Positions 29,976-41,131 are shown, counted from the first letter of the stretch. The stretch: 64,000 bases of DNA from Rivularia sp. T60_A2020_040 (GCA_015272215.1 JACYMD010000010.1:1-64000), one strand, 5' to 3'. Notes: a model not told the origin generated them from the sequence alone. Numbers and translations are program-made.

Positions 29976-30268
29976 TTTCTTCTGCTTCTATACTTAAACA
30001 CAAACCCATATTATAGTTGGTAATTACAGCGAAAGCTGAACTAAGTTAGCTATTTATGGATTTTTTCTCGGATGTGTTATGGCGCGAGCGGAATTTAGTA
30101 ATTGAGGTTAAAATACTTTGTGCAAACCAACCTGTAAACTATTCTGATAATACTTTTAACAAATACTATTTTAAGGATGAGCGCGATCGCATTCTTTGTT
30201 GTTTTGGGATGTATTGTTTATAGTAACTCGATCAACCGGGAAAAAAATATATAGTTCGCTCAAAACTC

Positions 30269-32704
30269 TTAACCTACCACACACTCGGTAAACTCTCGCT
30301 TCAAGGCATTAAATACCGGAGAAGCGGGCTGTTTTTGCAAGTTATCCGGTTTACTCCAGGTAAAAGGTGCTTCTTGGGCTGCTGATATCCACAACAAACG
30401 TTTGGCTCGCGTCATGGCAACATAAAATAAACGGTATTCTTCGGCTATTTTCAAATGTTTGGCTTGTTCCCATGCTGCAATTACGTCGGGTAAGGTTCTT
30501 TCTCCATGCAATGCAGCACGGATTTGAGCGCGAGCTACTTCTGATAAGGTAAAGTCACCCATGAATTTTCTTTGTGGTGGTACCCAGAATTTACCTGGTA
30601 TTAAGTTTTCGTGTAAAAATGGTAAAAATACGTAATCCCAATCCAAACCTTTGGCTTTATGCATGGTGATGATTGTCAATTGATTACGTTTTGTATAACG
30701 GGCTTCTGAGTCTTCGGTGTCTACTGGTTCAAAGCGTTCGGAACTGACGATTTCACTGAGTACTCCCAACATTCTTGCCATGGAAATGTTACCGAAAATT
30801 TGCTGATTAATTCTTTCTGAAAGTTTATCTGCGGTGGCTAATTCTGCTTGTTGATATTCTAGTTTTAAAGCAATAAATGATATTAACTGGTAAAGAGGTA
30901 ATTCTAAATGAGCGTTGAGTAAATCTCGGCACAAATCACCGGCTTTTTTGACGACTTCGGTTTGTAGTGGTGCTAGGGGAGAAGGATATAAGAATTCCTC
31001 TGGTAAGGAAGCTAAAGCGTTTAAATCTTGGGGTTCAATTAATCTTCTTTTGACTAACACTCCTAATGCTGCTTTGAGATAATCGGCAGAATGAGGGCGA
31101 TCGCAAAATTGTAAAATTGCCAATATTTCTTCTGGTACATGGGAATGTCGGTCTTGTTCTCCTACATCATAAAGTAAAATATTATGCTGTTTACAAATTG
31201 GTCTGAGTGCTTGACTTAACCATGTTCCCTGACGATTTTCTCTGACTAATATCGCTGCACTACCGTTGTTTTCGTTGTCTTGAGGAAATAGTTCGATAAT
31301 TCTTTTAGATAGTAATTCTACGGTGTGATGAATATCTCTAGGAGTATAAATTTCAACTCCTCTCCCGACTGCTGCGGGGTTTGCATTCTTTTGTGGATCA
31401 TTGTAGTCTACGGGAAGGATTCTTTGATTGCGGAATGGGAGGGGAAGAGGATAGGTTTCGGATTGTTTTTGGTTTTTTTGGTAGAGACTGTTTACCCATT
31501 CGAGGGCAAAGTTTGCAGTTTCGATAATAATTCTACTACTGCGACCGGCTTGATTCATAGTCGCCAAAAGTCCTTGAGAATCGCATTCTTGGCAAAACTG
31601 ACGGAAATAAATTGGATCTGCTGGAGTAAAAGTAGAGTTAATCGCTTGATTTGGGTCACCAACACGGATTAAATTAATTTTGGATTTTAGATTTTGGATT
31701 TTTGATTCTGAATTTGTAATTGTCCCCCCCTCTCCCCATCCCCCCATCTCCCCATCCTCTTCCCCACTAGCCAATATCTCCAACAACTTCGTCTGAAGTG
31801 GACTAGAATCCTGGGCTTCGTCTTCAAATACGGCGAATACTTGCTTTTGCTCGATTTTTCTAGCACTTTCGTCGTCCAATACTCTTAATGCAGCTAATAT
31901 CATGTCATCGTAATCAATAAAATCGCGATCGCGCATCAAGTTCTGATATTGTTCGTATAATCCGGCGGCTATTTTCAAAACTTCATATGCATCAGTGCTT
32001 TGCTGACTTAATTGATCTAAATCTTCGGGTAAGATTCCCGAACTTTTGGCTTCATGAATCGCAGTCGTTGCTAATTCTGGTAATACTTCTGTGCGTAATA
32101 CCGATTGACGACGCAATCTTTCGGTTTCTTCTCCGTCAAATTGCATACCTTCCATTAATTTTGCATACAGTCGCGGATTATTCGCAATCCATTTCTCAAC
32201 TGCGGTACGGATGAAACGGTGACTTTGATTAGGAGTAATTAATGTTACGTAGTCTAACTCTAAACCGGATAATTGGGGATGACGACTGGCAATATTTAAC
32301 GCTAAACCGTGCAAGGTATATACTACAAAACCAGTTTGAGGTAAAGATAAATCTTCTCTGAGGTATTTACGGATTTTGGCTTTAATATTAGCAGCAGCCG
32401 AACGAGTGAAAGTGACAACTACTAATTGACGGCGAATTTGGGGACGTAAAGAGTTATGATTTTGGTATTGACGGGCGATGGCAATTGCCGCAGCAGCAGC
32501 CATCCCTGTAGATTTACCAGCACCGGGAACAGCAGAAACCGCTAAGGGACCACTTTTCCAGTCTGCCATTTGTTGTTGTCCGCAACGTAAAGAATTGCGG
32601 ATATTTGCAATTGCGGCTTCACGGGAAGATGTATGCAAAGTTGGTAGCTTTGCGACTGACAAAGGATTATCTGGCACTGGATAGATGGAATTAGTGTCTG
32701 ACAT
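30269..32704 (-). CDS. UvrD/Rep-type ATP-dependent DNA helicase
   Basis: Walker A AVPGAGKST; FTRSAAANIKAKI; ITMHKAKGLDWDYVFLP; RLFYVAMTRAK. Confidence 0.92.
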   Translation of the reverse strand: MSDTNSIYPVPDNPLSVAKLPTLHTSSREAAIANIRNSLRCGQQQMADWKSGPLAVSAVPGAGKSTGMAAAAAIAIARQYQNHNSLRPQIRRQLVVVTFTRSAAANIKAKIRKYLREDLSLPQTGFVVYTLHGLALNIASRHPQLSGLELDYVTLITPNQSHRFIRTAVEKWIANNPRLYAKLMEGMQFDGEETERLRRQSVLRTEVLPELATTAIHEAKSSGILPEDLDQLSQQSTDAYEVLKIAAGLYEQYQNLMRDRDFIDYDDMILAALRVLDDESARKIEQKQVFAVFEDEAQDSSPLQTKLLEILASGEEDGEMGGWGEGGTITNSESKIQNLKSKINLIRVGDPNQAINSTFTPADPIYFRQFCQECDSQGLLATMNQAGRSSRIIIETANFALEWVNSLYQKNQKQSETYPLPLPFRNQRILPVDYNDPQKNANPAAVGRGVEIYTPRDIHHTVELLSKRIIELFPQDNENNGSAAILVRENRQGTWLSQALRPICKQHNILLYDVGEQDRHSHVPEEILAILQFCDRPHSADYLKAALGVLVKRRLIEPQDLNALASLPEEFLYPSPLAPLQTEVVKKAGDLCRDLLNAHLELPLYQLISFIALKLEYQQAELATADKLSERINQQIFGNISMARMLGVLSEIVSSERFEPVDTEDSEARYTKRNQLTIITMHKAKGLDWDYVFLPFLHENLIPGKFWVPPQRKFMGDFTLSEVARAQIRAALHGERTLPDVIAAWEQAKHLKIAEEYRLFYVAMTRAKRLLWISAAQEAPFTWSKPDNLQKQPASPVFNALKREFTECVVG

Positions 32705-32965
32705 ATGCGAATTTAGATTGTAGATTTTATATATTCAAAAGCTAGGGGTGATATGTGGGTTGCAAGCAGTTATTGTCACATAAAAATTTATAAGTTTATA
32801 TGCAGTTTATTATCACCTAATTTATGAATAACAACATCATGGCAACCTGATTGTTGGTTTGCGGAAAATGTATAACAAACACCTATCTTTTTCAAGCTCA
32901 TAATCCTAAAATCCTTGCTAAATAAACTTTAAAGCTTGTTTTTTGCTTTTTGAGAGAAACAATAA

Positions 32966-34804
32966 TTGAGGTTTATTTGTAGTCACAAATCATTTCCTCG
33001 ATTCTATAATTCAATGATCACAAATCATAAGTTTAATTTACATTATTTACATTATTTACATTATTTGGGTTTAACTTTTTTTATTGCCATCGCGATTATT
33101 TTGCGTTTTTGCAATTTGGAACTTAAGCCTTTGTGGATGGATGAAATTATCACCGCTATCTTTAGTTTAGGTAAAAATTATCATTCTATTCCTTTGGATA
33201 TAGTATTTCCTGTAGAAAGTTTACAAGATGTTTTTACCTATCAAACTGGGGTAAATTGTCCGCAAATTGCTCAAAATATTGCTACTGATTCTACCCATCC
33301 ACCGCTATTTTTTTGCGGGATGTACACGCTTTTGGGATGGATGAAACCCTTGGGAGATGATTGGATAGGTAAATTGCGATCGCCATCTGTATGGTTTGGT
33401 GTAAGTTTAGTTGTGACGGTATATTTTCTCAACCGATTAGCTTTTTCCCGTAAAGCTGGATTAATGGGTGCTGCACTTGTTGCTGTTTCACCTTTCGCGG
33501 TTTATTTATCCCAAGAAGCACGACACTATACATTACCGATGCTGACAATAAGTTTATCTTTGTTGGCACTTATCCAAATTCAACGAGATATTTTTACATC
33601 TCCATCTGAGCAAATTAAAATTAAAGTTTGGGTTTGGCTGTTATGGACAATTATTAATATTTTCGGTATCTATATTCACTATTTTTGCATTATTGCTTTT
33701 ATCGCTCAAGTCGCAACTTTAGTGTTACTGATTTCGAGAAAGGTGAAAATTCTCCAAATCCGAAAAGTTTTGCTAACAGTGATTTTATCTAATAGTGTAG
33801 TTTTGATTAGTTTAATTCCTTGGTTTCGGGTAATGCAAAATCATTTAAATCGTTCCGAAACCAGTTGGTTACCTACTCCCCAACACCTTGAACCGCTATA
33901 TCAAACTTTGATTAATTGGATTATCATGGTAGTTATTTTACCAGTAGAAAAACAACCTTTACCAATAACAATTATTTCCGGTTTGTTAATGTTATTCTTC
34001 GCGGGTTGGTTGGGATATAAAGTATTTCGAGGAATCAAACTTTTATTAAAAGAACCACAAACTCGTTTACCTACTTTAACTTTATTGAGTTTTACAACTT
34101 TCGTATTATTAGGAATATTTGCAATCTCCTACATATTTGGTAAAGATATCACAGTCGCACCCCGTTACAATTTCATTTATTATCCCAGCTTCAGCGCTTT
34201 AATTGCAGCCGGTTTGATTTCTGAAAACAACAGTAATCGGATTGTTTTGTTCGCTGAAAATTCTCTAGAAAAACCAAATATTCTCAAATTTAGCACTCAA
34301 AAATTATTCTTACCAATCGTTTTATTAACTAGCTTTATTAGCTGTCTATTCGTAGTATCTGATTTAGCTTTTCAAAAACCATATTTACCCCAACAAGTAG
34401 CGCAAAATATTTACCAAGAACCCTCTATTCCTGTAATGGCTGTAATGGCATATCGTAATTATCAAGATGTCGCTTTAGGTTTAAGTTTTGCTTTGGCTTT
34501 GGAAAGAGAAATTAAAACTGTTCAAAATAGTAATATTCCTACATCAAATTATCATAATTTTGCTTTATTTAACCAATCTGCTGGATTAGAATCAGTTTTT
34601 AAAAACCTTTCCCAATTACCTAATCAAAATATTTCTCAACTTAATTTGTGGATATTTGCACCCGGAAGAATCCGAAACGATTATCCCCAACAAAATCAAT
34701 TTTCTCCATCATTATCTTGCAATATCGACACTAACCAACATTATCGTATCGGCATTCCTTATCAACTTTATCGCTGTCAAACGATTTTGGATTTTAGATT
34801 TTAG
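32966..34804 (+). CDS. Multi-TM glycosyltransferase (GT39/PMT-like)
   Basis: LELKPLWMDEI motif, multiple TM helices, ALVAVSPFAVYLSQEARHY. Confidence 0.8.
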   Translation: MRFICSHKSFPRFYNSMITNHKFNLHYLHYLHYLGLTFFIAIAIILRFCNLELKPLWMDEIITAIFSLGKNYHSIPLDIVFPVESLQDVFTYQTGVNCPQIAQNIATDSTHPPLFFCGMYTLLGWMKPLGDDWIGKLRSPSVWFGVSLVVTVYFLNRLAFSRKAGLMGAALVAVSPFAVYLSQEARHYTLPMLTISLSLLALIQIQRDIFTSPSEQIKIKVWVWLLWTIINIFGIYIHYFCIIAFIAQVATLVLLISRKVKILQIRKVLLTVILSNSVVLISLIPWFRVMQNHLNRSETSWLPTPQHLEPLYQTLINWIIMVVILPVEKQPLPITIISGLLMLFFAGWLGYKVFRGIKLLLKEPQTRLPTLTLLSFTTFVLLGIFAISYIFGKDITVAPRYNFIYYPSFSALIAAGLISENNSNRIVLFAENSLEKPNILKFSTQKLFLPIVLLTSFISCLFVVSDLAFQKPYLPQQVAQNIYQEPSIPVMAVMAYRNYQDVALGLSFALALEREIKTVQNSNIPTSNYHNFALFNQSAGLESVFKNLSQLPNQNISQLNLWIFAPGRIRNDYPQQNQFSPSLSCNIDTNQHYRIGIPYQLYRCQTILDFRF

Positions 34805-35087
34805 ATTTTGGATTAAGGATACCTGCCTTATTTTCTGTTTCCTACTCCTTACTCCCTACATTCCTTAAGTTTTGAAAAATTGTATTCCCCAACACCAACT
34901 CATTTCCGAAAACTGAATTGCACTTTTCCTGAAAAAATGTAAAGTTTTATTAAGAAGCGAGCGGATTTTTGGATTTACATCTGACAACCTAGTGAAGCGG
35001 AAAATTCAGAATCATTGCAGGAGCAGCTGTGTTAGAGCAACACCCGATATATCCATCGTTTTTCTGTCACATATTAGCATTACGCAT

Positions 35088-35735
35088 ATGACACATTCTG
35101 AAGATTTAAACGAGCAGCTAAATCAATTAGCAACAGAAGTTTGTCAGCATCCGAATGGTAGCCTGAAACGACAGCGATTGTTAAATCAATTGATTTATCA
35201 AATGCAGCAGTCAGGAAAAATTTGGAAAGGTAGCGATATTCGGGAGCAATATTATGAAGATGGATTACAACAAACTTGGTTTTGGTTTTGCAAAAGTATT
35301 CATAAATATGATGCATCGCAAGCAAATGTAATTACTTGGTTTAATGTCCATCTAAAGTATAGACTTTTAGATATTCGGCAACAAATAGCTCAAGAAAATG
35401 AGACTAAAGTAACTAGCTTAGAATATCAAGAATCAAATCCAATAAATCCAATTGATAAGTTACCTGCACCAGATAAACCGCAACCAATTTTAGAAGAAAC
35501 TCTAGAATGGATTGAAACCCAAGGTAGTGAATTACGCCGTCTTCACATTCGTTCATTTCCGCATATTAACTGTCAAGTATTGCTGAAACACAAATTACCT
35601 CCCGATGCCAAAACTTGGCGTGAATTAGCCGAACAATTCGGTAAAAGAGAAAGTACTCTCAATCATTTTTACAACCACAAATGTCTTCCTTGTTTGCTAG
35701 CTTTTGGCAGAGAGCAAGGATATATAGATACGTAG
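35088..35735 (+). CDS. Sigma-70-like protein (start probably ATG 35088)
   Basis: IREQYYEDGLQQTWFWFCKSIHKYDASQANVITWFNVHLKYRLLDIRQQI resembles sigma region 2; C-terminal helical ELAEQFGKRESTLNHFYNHKCLPCL. Confidence 0.6.
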   Translation: MTHSEDLNEQLNQLATEVCQHPNGSLKRQRLLNQLIYQMQQSGKIWKGSDIREQYYEDGLQQTWFWFCKSIHKYDASQANVITWFNVHLKYRLLDIRQQIAQENETKVTSLEYQESNPINPIDKLPAPDKPQPILEETLEWIETQGSELRRLHIRSFPHINCQVLLKHKLPPDAKTWRELAEQFGKRESTLNHFYNHKCLPCLLAFGREQGYIDT

Positions 35736-35761
35736 CAAAAGTTATTTTAAGGTATTTACTG

Positions 35762-36853
35762 ATGATATCAACAGAACAGCTAATTATTTCTATTCCAATT
35801 ACTGAATCCGAGCGAAATCAGGCACATAAATTTGCTCAAGAACAATCTAATCCCGAAAAAGCCAAGCAAGTTTACCATAATACTTTAGCTGTATTAGTTA
35901 CTAATAATTATTTCCAAATGTTAGATGTAGCGACTGCATTACAACAGAGTTATTGTTGGAATACTATTGCTCGATTAAGTACTAATATTGCGGACTTAAA
36001 TCTACCAGAAAAGGGACATTTAGAATGTCGTCCAATATTAAAATATAATGATACTTGTTACGTTCCTCAAGATGTCTGGAATAACCGTATTGGTTATGTT
36101 GTAGTGCAGCTTGATGAAGATTGTAAACAAGGAAAATTATTAGGATTTGTGCCGCAAGTTAACAGCATTATGCTTAATCTTAACAAGTTACAATCTTTAG
36201 ATAACTTATTTGAGCTTCTACATTCTAATCAAACTGTAATCCAGTTAAATAGATGGTTAGAAAATGCTATTGATACAGGTTGGAAAAATATTCAAGAAAT
36301 TATAGATAAACAAGCAATTAGTCCTCTTTTTGTATTTGCGGATATTTCTCCCAAAATTACGAATATTGAAAAAATGGAAGATATAGTAGCACAATTATAT
36401 TCCAGTCAAGATGAGATAAATAAAGTTGATTCCGATTCTGAAAAAGCTTTAATTCATCTATTAAAAAATACTCACAACGAAGAAATTCGCTGGAAAGCCG
36501 CCGAATTACTTTGGGAAATAAACCCACAAAATCCCACAGGAGGAATCAGAAAAGCAATTGACTTGGGTATACACTTTAGTAAAAATGCTGTGGCTTTGAT
36601 GGTGGCAATTTTACCCAAACCCGATGAAAGCTTGGCAATTTTAATTAGAGTATATCCGGGAAGTGGTAAAATTCATCTTCCCCCAGGATTAAAACTCAGC
36701 GGCTTAGATGCAGAGGGAAACTCTTTCTTTACAGTAGAATCTAGAAATAAAGATAACTACATTCAGTTTAAATTTACTGCCGAATTAGGAGATAAATTCA
36801 ACATTCAGGTTGCTTTAGATGATGCAAATATTACAGAGAGATTTATTGTTTAG
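35762..36853 (+). CDS. DUF1822-family protein
   Basis: MISTEQLIISIPITESERNQAHKFAQEQSNPEKAKQVYHNTLAVLVTNNYFQMLDVATAL. Confidence 0.75.
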   Translation: MISTEQLIISIPITESERNQAHKFAQEQSNPEKAKQVYHNTLAVLVTNNYFQMLDVATALQQSYCWNTIARLSTNIADLNLPEKGHLECRPILKYNDTCYVPQDVWNNRIGYVVVQLDEDCKQGKLLGFVPQVNSIMLNLNKLQSLDNLFELLHSNQTVIQLNRWLENAIDTGWKNIQEIIDKQAISPLFVFADISPKITNIEKMEDIVAQLYSSQDEINKVDSDSEKALIHLLKNTHNEEIRWKAAELLWEINPQNPTGGIRKAIDLGIHFSKNAVALMVAILPKPDESLAILIRVYPGSGKIHLPPGLKLSGLDAEGNSFFTVESRNKDNYIQFKFTAELGDKFNIQVALDDANITERFIV

Positions 36854-37286
36854 TTATTCAGATAATTTGTATGCGCCGATTTTTCTCTGTTAAAATTAAT
36901 ATTTTTATTTGTAGAGATGTAATATCATGCTTCTCTACATTTTTAATATTTTTATGAATAAATTTAATCTGTTAACACTGGAATGATATAATCTTTAACG
37001 CGAAGGGACGCAAAGGTATACGCAAAGGGGCGCAAAGTTTTTATTTATATACGATGGGTTCAATATTGAGAATTGAAATAAAGGCAGTACATTTAACTAT
37101 TCCCTCTTCCCTATTCCCTCTTCCCTCTTCCCTTAAATTAACAAAAATCAAACTAGATTCCTATATTAAATATTTTCAATAATATTATTTAAAATGGAAA
37201 CATTAGCATCTATGATCTATTCTTCAGTATAATTACGGTTATAAATTAGACGAATTTTTAAGAAAAACCATTACTCCCCAAGCGTC

Positions 37287-39884
37287 ATGAGCAAGTTTGT
37301 TGTATTGAATATTTACGAAGGCAGTTTTGACCAAGGGTTTCGTGTAATGCTTGAGATTGGTGAAGATGGTCGAAGATTCTTTAAACAAGAGATTACACTT
37401 GCTCCGGCACCGGATATTCCTCGATTATATCAAGATTGGCAAGACAAATACCGCGAGTTGGGTAAAACTAGAACAATTAATATTCCTGCCGCTCAAATTA
37501 CTAATTGTTCTGTAATTGAAGATGAAAATGTTGCTAGAAATCGATTTGAAAAGTATTTGATTCAGTGGTTTGCTCAACTTCCCTTCCGAGAATTACAAGT
37601 AAGAATAGAAGAAAAAACTTATCCACATGAATTAATAAGAGTAATCATAGATACTAATAATATTTATTTAAAAAAGCTTCCTTGGCATTTATGGAAATTA
37701 TTTCACAACCGCCCTCAAGCCGAATTTGCTTTGAGTGCAGAATATTCACGTTCTAGTGAACCTTTAAAACGTCCTATAAAAATTTTGGCAATTTTCGGGG
37801 GTAGTCAAGGATTAGATTTATCTTTAGATAGACAATTATTAATAAATTTACGCAAGCGGGGAGCGAAAGTTACTTTTTTAGAAAAACCTCAAATAAAACA
37901 ACTTAGTCATAGTTTGTGGGAGCAACATTGGGATATTCTATTTTTTGCGGGACATAGTTCTTCTAAAGAGGAATGTAACAGCGGAGAAATTCAAATTAAT
38001 GACAGTGAAAGTCTTTCATTAACTAGGTTGAGAAATGCCTTAAGAACTGCGGTTAAAAATGGTTTAAAATTAGCAATTTTTAATTCTTGTGATGGTTTGG
38101 GTTTAGCGGATGAATTGAGTGGTGTGAAAGTTCCACAAATGATTGTAATGCGTGAACCTGTACCTGATGAGGTAGCGCGGCAGTTTTTACAATACTTTTT
38201 AGAAGATTTTTCCCAAGGACATTCTTTGTATTTAGCGGTAAGAAATGCACGTGAACGTCTGGAATTTATGGAAGATAAATTTCCTTGTGCTTCTTCGTTA
38301 CCTGTGATTTGTCAAAACCCCGCTGCTCGTCCTTTAATTTGGGCTAAAAAATCAATTTCGGTTAAGAAAATAGCAGTTTTCACAGGAGTAATATTCGGAG
38401 TTTTTTTAAGTTATTTAATTTTATTTAGAATACCTAAAATTGAAATTGTTAACAAAAATATTCCTCCACAAGAACAAGTGGGAATAGCAGGTTCGGGAGA
38501 TGCTTTAGAAAATATAGAAAATCGCTCTAGCTGGGGAGAAAATTTATTAATTACTTCCGATTTAAATGATGATAAAGATGCTGGAATCCAAGCTTTTAAA
38601 AGTAATAATTTTAATCAAGCTATTGAATATTTCCATAAATCTTTAAAGAAACAACCTAATGACCCAGAAACATTAATTTATCTAAATAATGCCGTTGTAA
38701 AACAGACTTCTAAAATTAATCTTCTTCCTGTTCCTGAAAGTTTAAAATCTGATTTAAATACCTGTTATTTGAGAAATAATTCTGCTCAAATTTTGAAAAT
38801 TGCTGCTCCTATTCCTATTAATGCCGATGCTCATATTGCACGAGATTTATTAAGAGGAGTTGCACAAGCTCAAAATGAAATAAATTGTACAGGTGGAATT
38901 AATGGCAAACTATTACAAGTGATGATAATTGATGACGAAGAGAATTTCTCTGTAGTTAAAGAAGTTGCTAATAAATTAGTAAAAATTCCCAATATTTTAG
39001 GAATAGTTGGTCATTATTCTAGTACTTCAACTTTAGAAGCAGGCAAAATATACGACGGTAAAATAGTCGCCGTTTCTCCTACTAGTAATGCTTTTAGAAA
39101 GTCAACAATTAACCCAAATGGATTAGATTTTAGTAAATGGGTATTCCGCACACCTCCCAGCGGTGTTAAAAAATTAGTTGAGTATATGGTAGATAAAAAA
39201 GGTTATAAAAAAGCCGCCGTTGTTTACGTTCGTAGTCGTGCTTGGAGCAATTCTACCTACGAAGAATTTAAAAAATATTTGACATCAAAAGGTGGTGAAA
39301 TTGTTTATAAATGCGAACTTAATGGTAACTTTATCGCAGAAAATTGTTTAGAAAATGCTATCAAAAAAGAAGCCGAGGTAATGTTGTTATTGCCTGAAAT
39401 TAATGAAAATACCTTTTATAAAGCTCTACAAATTTTCGACGCTAATTCTAACAATCCGAAGAAATTATTTTTATTCGGTGGAACTTCCATGTATAGCGAT
39501 ATCATTCGGAAAAAGGGAAAATTCGCAGAAAATCTGGTGACAGCTTTTTACTGGCATCGAAATGAAAAGAACCCCAGTCAATTTGAAAGCGATGCTCTAG
39601 CACTTTGGAAAGCCCAAATCAATGGACGTACCGCTATGTCATATGATGCGACTATGGTAATTGCTGAAGGTTTGCGACGGATGGGTAACAATCCAACTCG
39701 CGAAGCACTCAAACAGATTTTATCGGCAGAGAATTTCTCAGCAAAAAGCGTAGCCGGAACAGTAGAATTTGAAAATGGCGATCGCCGCATCAAAGATAAT
39801 CAAATTGGCGTACTAGTCCAAGTAAAATGCGACACTAAAATATTGCAGCCTAGTTGTGATTTTGTTAAAGTTCCACAACAGTAA
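37287..39884 (+). CDS. CHAT (caspase-like) - TM - TPR - periplasmic ligand-binding (Peripla_BP_6-like) fusion protein
   Basis: CHAT dyad WDILFFAGHSS / LAIFNSCDGLGLA; TM IAVFTGVIFGVFLSYLILF; TPR IQAFKSNNFNQAIEYFHKSLKKQPND; binding domain ARDLLRGVAQAQNEINCTGGINGKLLQVMIIDDE...GIVGHYSSTSTLEAGKIYDGKIVAVSPTSN. Confidence 0.88.
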   Translation: MSKFVVLNIYEGSFDQGFRVMLEIGEDGRRFFKQEITLAPAPDIPRLYQDWQDKYRELGKTRTINIPAAQITNCSVIEDENVARNRFEKYLIQWFAQLPFRELQVRIEEKTYPHELIRVIIDTNNIYLKKLPWHLWKLFHNRPQAEFALSAEYSRSSEPLKRPIKILAIFGGSQGLDLSLDRQLLINLRKRGAKVTFLEKPQIKQLSHSLWEQHWDILFFAGHSSSKEECNSGEIQINDSESLSLTRLRNALRTAVKNGLKLAIFNSCDGLGLADELSGVKVPQMIVMREPVPDEVARQFLQYFLEDFSQGHSLYLAVRNARERLEFMEDKFPCASSLPVICQNPAARPLIWAKKSISVKKIAVFTGVIFGVFLSYLILFRIPKIEIVNKNIPPQEQVGIAGSGDALENIENRSSWGENLLITSDLNDDKDAGIQAFKSNNFNQAIEYFHKSLKKQPNDPETLIYLNNAVVKQTSKINLLPVPESLKSDLNTCYLRNNSAQILKIAAPIPINADAHIARDLLRGVAQAQNEINCTGGINGKLLQVMIIDDEENFSVVKEVANKLVKIPNILGIVGHYSSTSTLEAGKIYDGKIVAVSPTSNAFRKSTINPNGLDFSKWVFRTPPSGVKKLVEYMVDKKGYKKAAVVYVRSRAWSNSTYEEFKKYLTSKGGEIVYKCELNGNFIAENCLENAIKKEAEVMLLLPEINENTFYKALQIFDANSNNPKKLFLFGGTSMYSDIIRKKGKFAENLVTAFYWHRNEKNPSQFESDALALWKAQINGRTAMSYDATMVIAEGLRRMGNNPTREALKQILSAENFSAKSVAGTVEFENGDRRIKDNQIGVLVQVKCDTKILQPSCDFVKVPQQ

Positions 39885-39969
39885 AGTTATGAATTGTAGA
39901 GACGTAACAATGCGACATCTCTACCGTACCACCAGAATTAGCAATTACGAGTGACGACTTTTAATCTCT

Positions 39970-40037
39970 AACTGTCAACTGTCAACTGTCAACTGTCAAC
40001 TGTTAACTATCAACTGTCAACTGTCAACTGTCAACTG
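39970..40037. repeat. Heptameric STRR (CAACTGT)
   Basis: Read directly. Confidence 0.9.
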
Positions 40038-40042
40038 ACTCC

Positions 40043-41131
40043 CTACTCATCAATTTGCCAAGAATCTTTGGTAAATTCTTCATCCAAAATTCGCTTCGGC
40101 TTGACGATGACAATTACTCTGCCTAATAAGTCTACTTCTGGTTCAGTTTCAAACCACTGAAAATCTAATTCTCCAGAATTTTCTACGACAAAATAACTAC
40201 CAGAATCCCATTTCCTTTGAGAACGATCTATGGCTACCATTACTGGTTGTGGAGTACTTTGGTCTTGATTAGGAAATCTGTCGCTGTTACACAATATTAC
40301 CACAGGGTCTTGGGCAGCTAACACCACTTGCCAACCTGGTAAAGGTACCCAGGCACCCTCACCTGCAAATTTCACCATATTAAATGGTCCATTTTCTTCC
40401 ACTATCGGAACCGCTTGCAAATCGCTCGGTGTCAATGGTAACTCACCCACCACCGGAACTACACGAGACATTTCCGCATCCGATTCCAGACGGTAAAAGG
40501 GTAACAGCGGTGCGGGACGTTGGGGAACAACCGTAAAATCTGTTAATAACTGTTCGATTTTTTTACGTGCTGACTCAGTATGAGCAAATTTTAAACCTTT
40601 AGCAATAAAACGCGATCGCAATTGTAAATCTGATTTTTGTCTGGCTTGTTTCCAAGTTTGATAAGCCACTGCATCTCCGGGATGTGCAGAAAACCCTTCA
40701 GGTAAATGACGCAAGCGGGAAAAATCTTTAATTGCTCTAGCGACTTCTTTAACTTCATCCGCATCAACTTTATGCTCAAAGGTAAGCTCAGCAGCACTTG
40801 CACGTTCTTCTTCAGTGAGCAAACGCAACTCATACAAGATATCGCTTCCTCGTTGGGAATAATATGATTGTACTTCCTGCGGCGCACCACCTTTTTTCAA
40901 AGAATTATAAACTTGAGAACCAACAATAATTTGATTCTGCTGAATCGGTTCAAAACCAGTAGCTTCAAAAATGTCTTGAGGATTATAACCGACTTTTTGC
41001 AAATAAGCACAACCTTGTCCCCATTCCACCCAGTTTCCTTCTTTTTGTCTGAGTTTTTGTAGTAATTCTTGGACTACTTCCGGGTTTGATTGATTTTCAG
41101 TATTTTGAATTGGGGATGGGAAATCTGTCAT
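40043..41131 (-). CDS. raf1: RuBisCO accumulation factor 1
   Basis: LLQKLRQKEGNWVEWGQGCAYLQKVGYNPQDIFEATGFEPIQQNQIIVGSQVYNSL; C-terminal beta domain. Confidence 0.9.
   Translation of the reverse strand: MTDFPSPIQNTENQSNPEVVQELLQKLRQKEGNWVEWGQGCAYLQKVGYNPQDIFEATGFEPIQQNQIIVGSQVYNSLKKGGAPQEVQSYYSQRGSDILYELRLLTEEERASAAELTFEHKVDADEVKEVARAIKDFSRLRHLPEGFSAHPGDAVAYQTWKQARQKSDLQLRSRFIAKGLKFAHTESARKKIEQLLTDFTVVPQRPAPLLPFYRLESDAEMSRVVPVVGELPLTPSDLQAVPIVEENGPFNMVKFAGEGAWVPLPGWQVVLAAQDPVVILCNSDRFPNQDQSTPQPVMVAIDRSQRKWDSGSYFVVENSGELDFQWFETEPEVDLLGRVIVIVKPKRILDEEFTKDSWQIDE

Noticed and set aside
30181-30257. Possible 25-aa ORF MSAIAFFVVLGCIVYSNSINREKNI
   Set aside because: Too short, overlaps a HIP1 site, and does not match a recognised small photosynthetic subunit.
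34656-34868. 70-aa plus ORF
   Set aside because: Frame-shifted overlap with the glycosyltransferase C-terminus and downstream ATTTTGGATTTT repeats.
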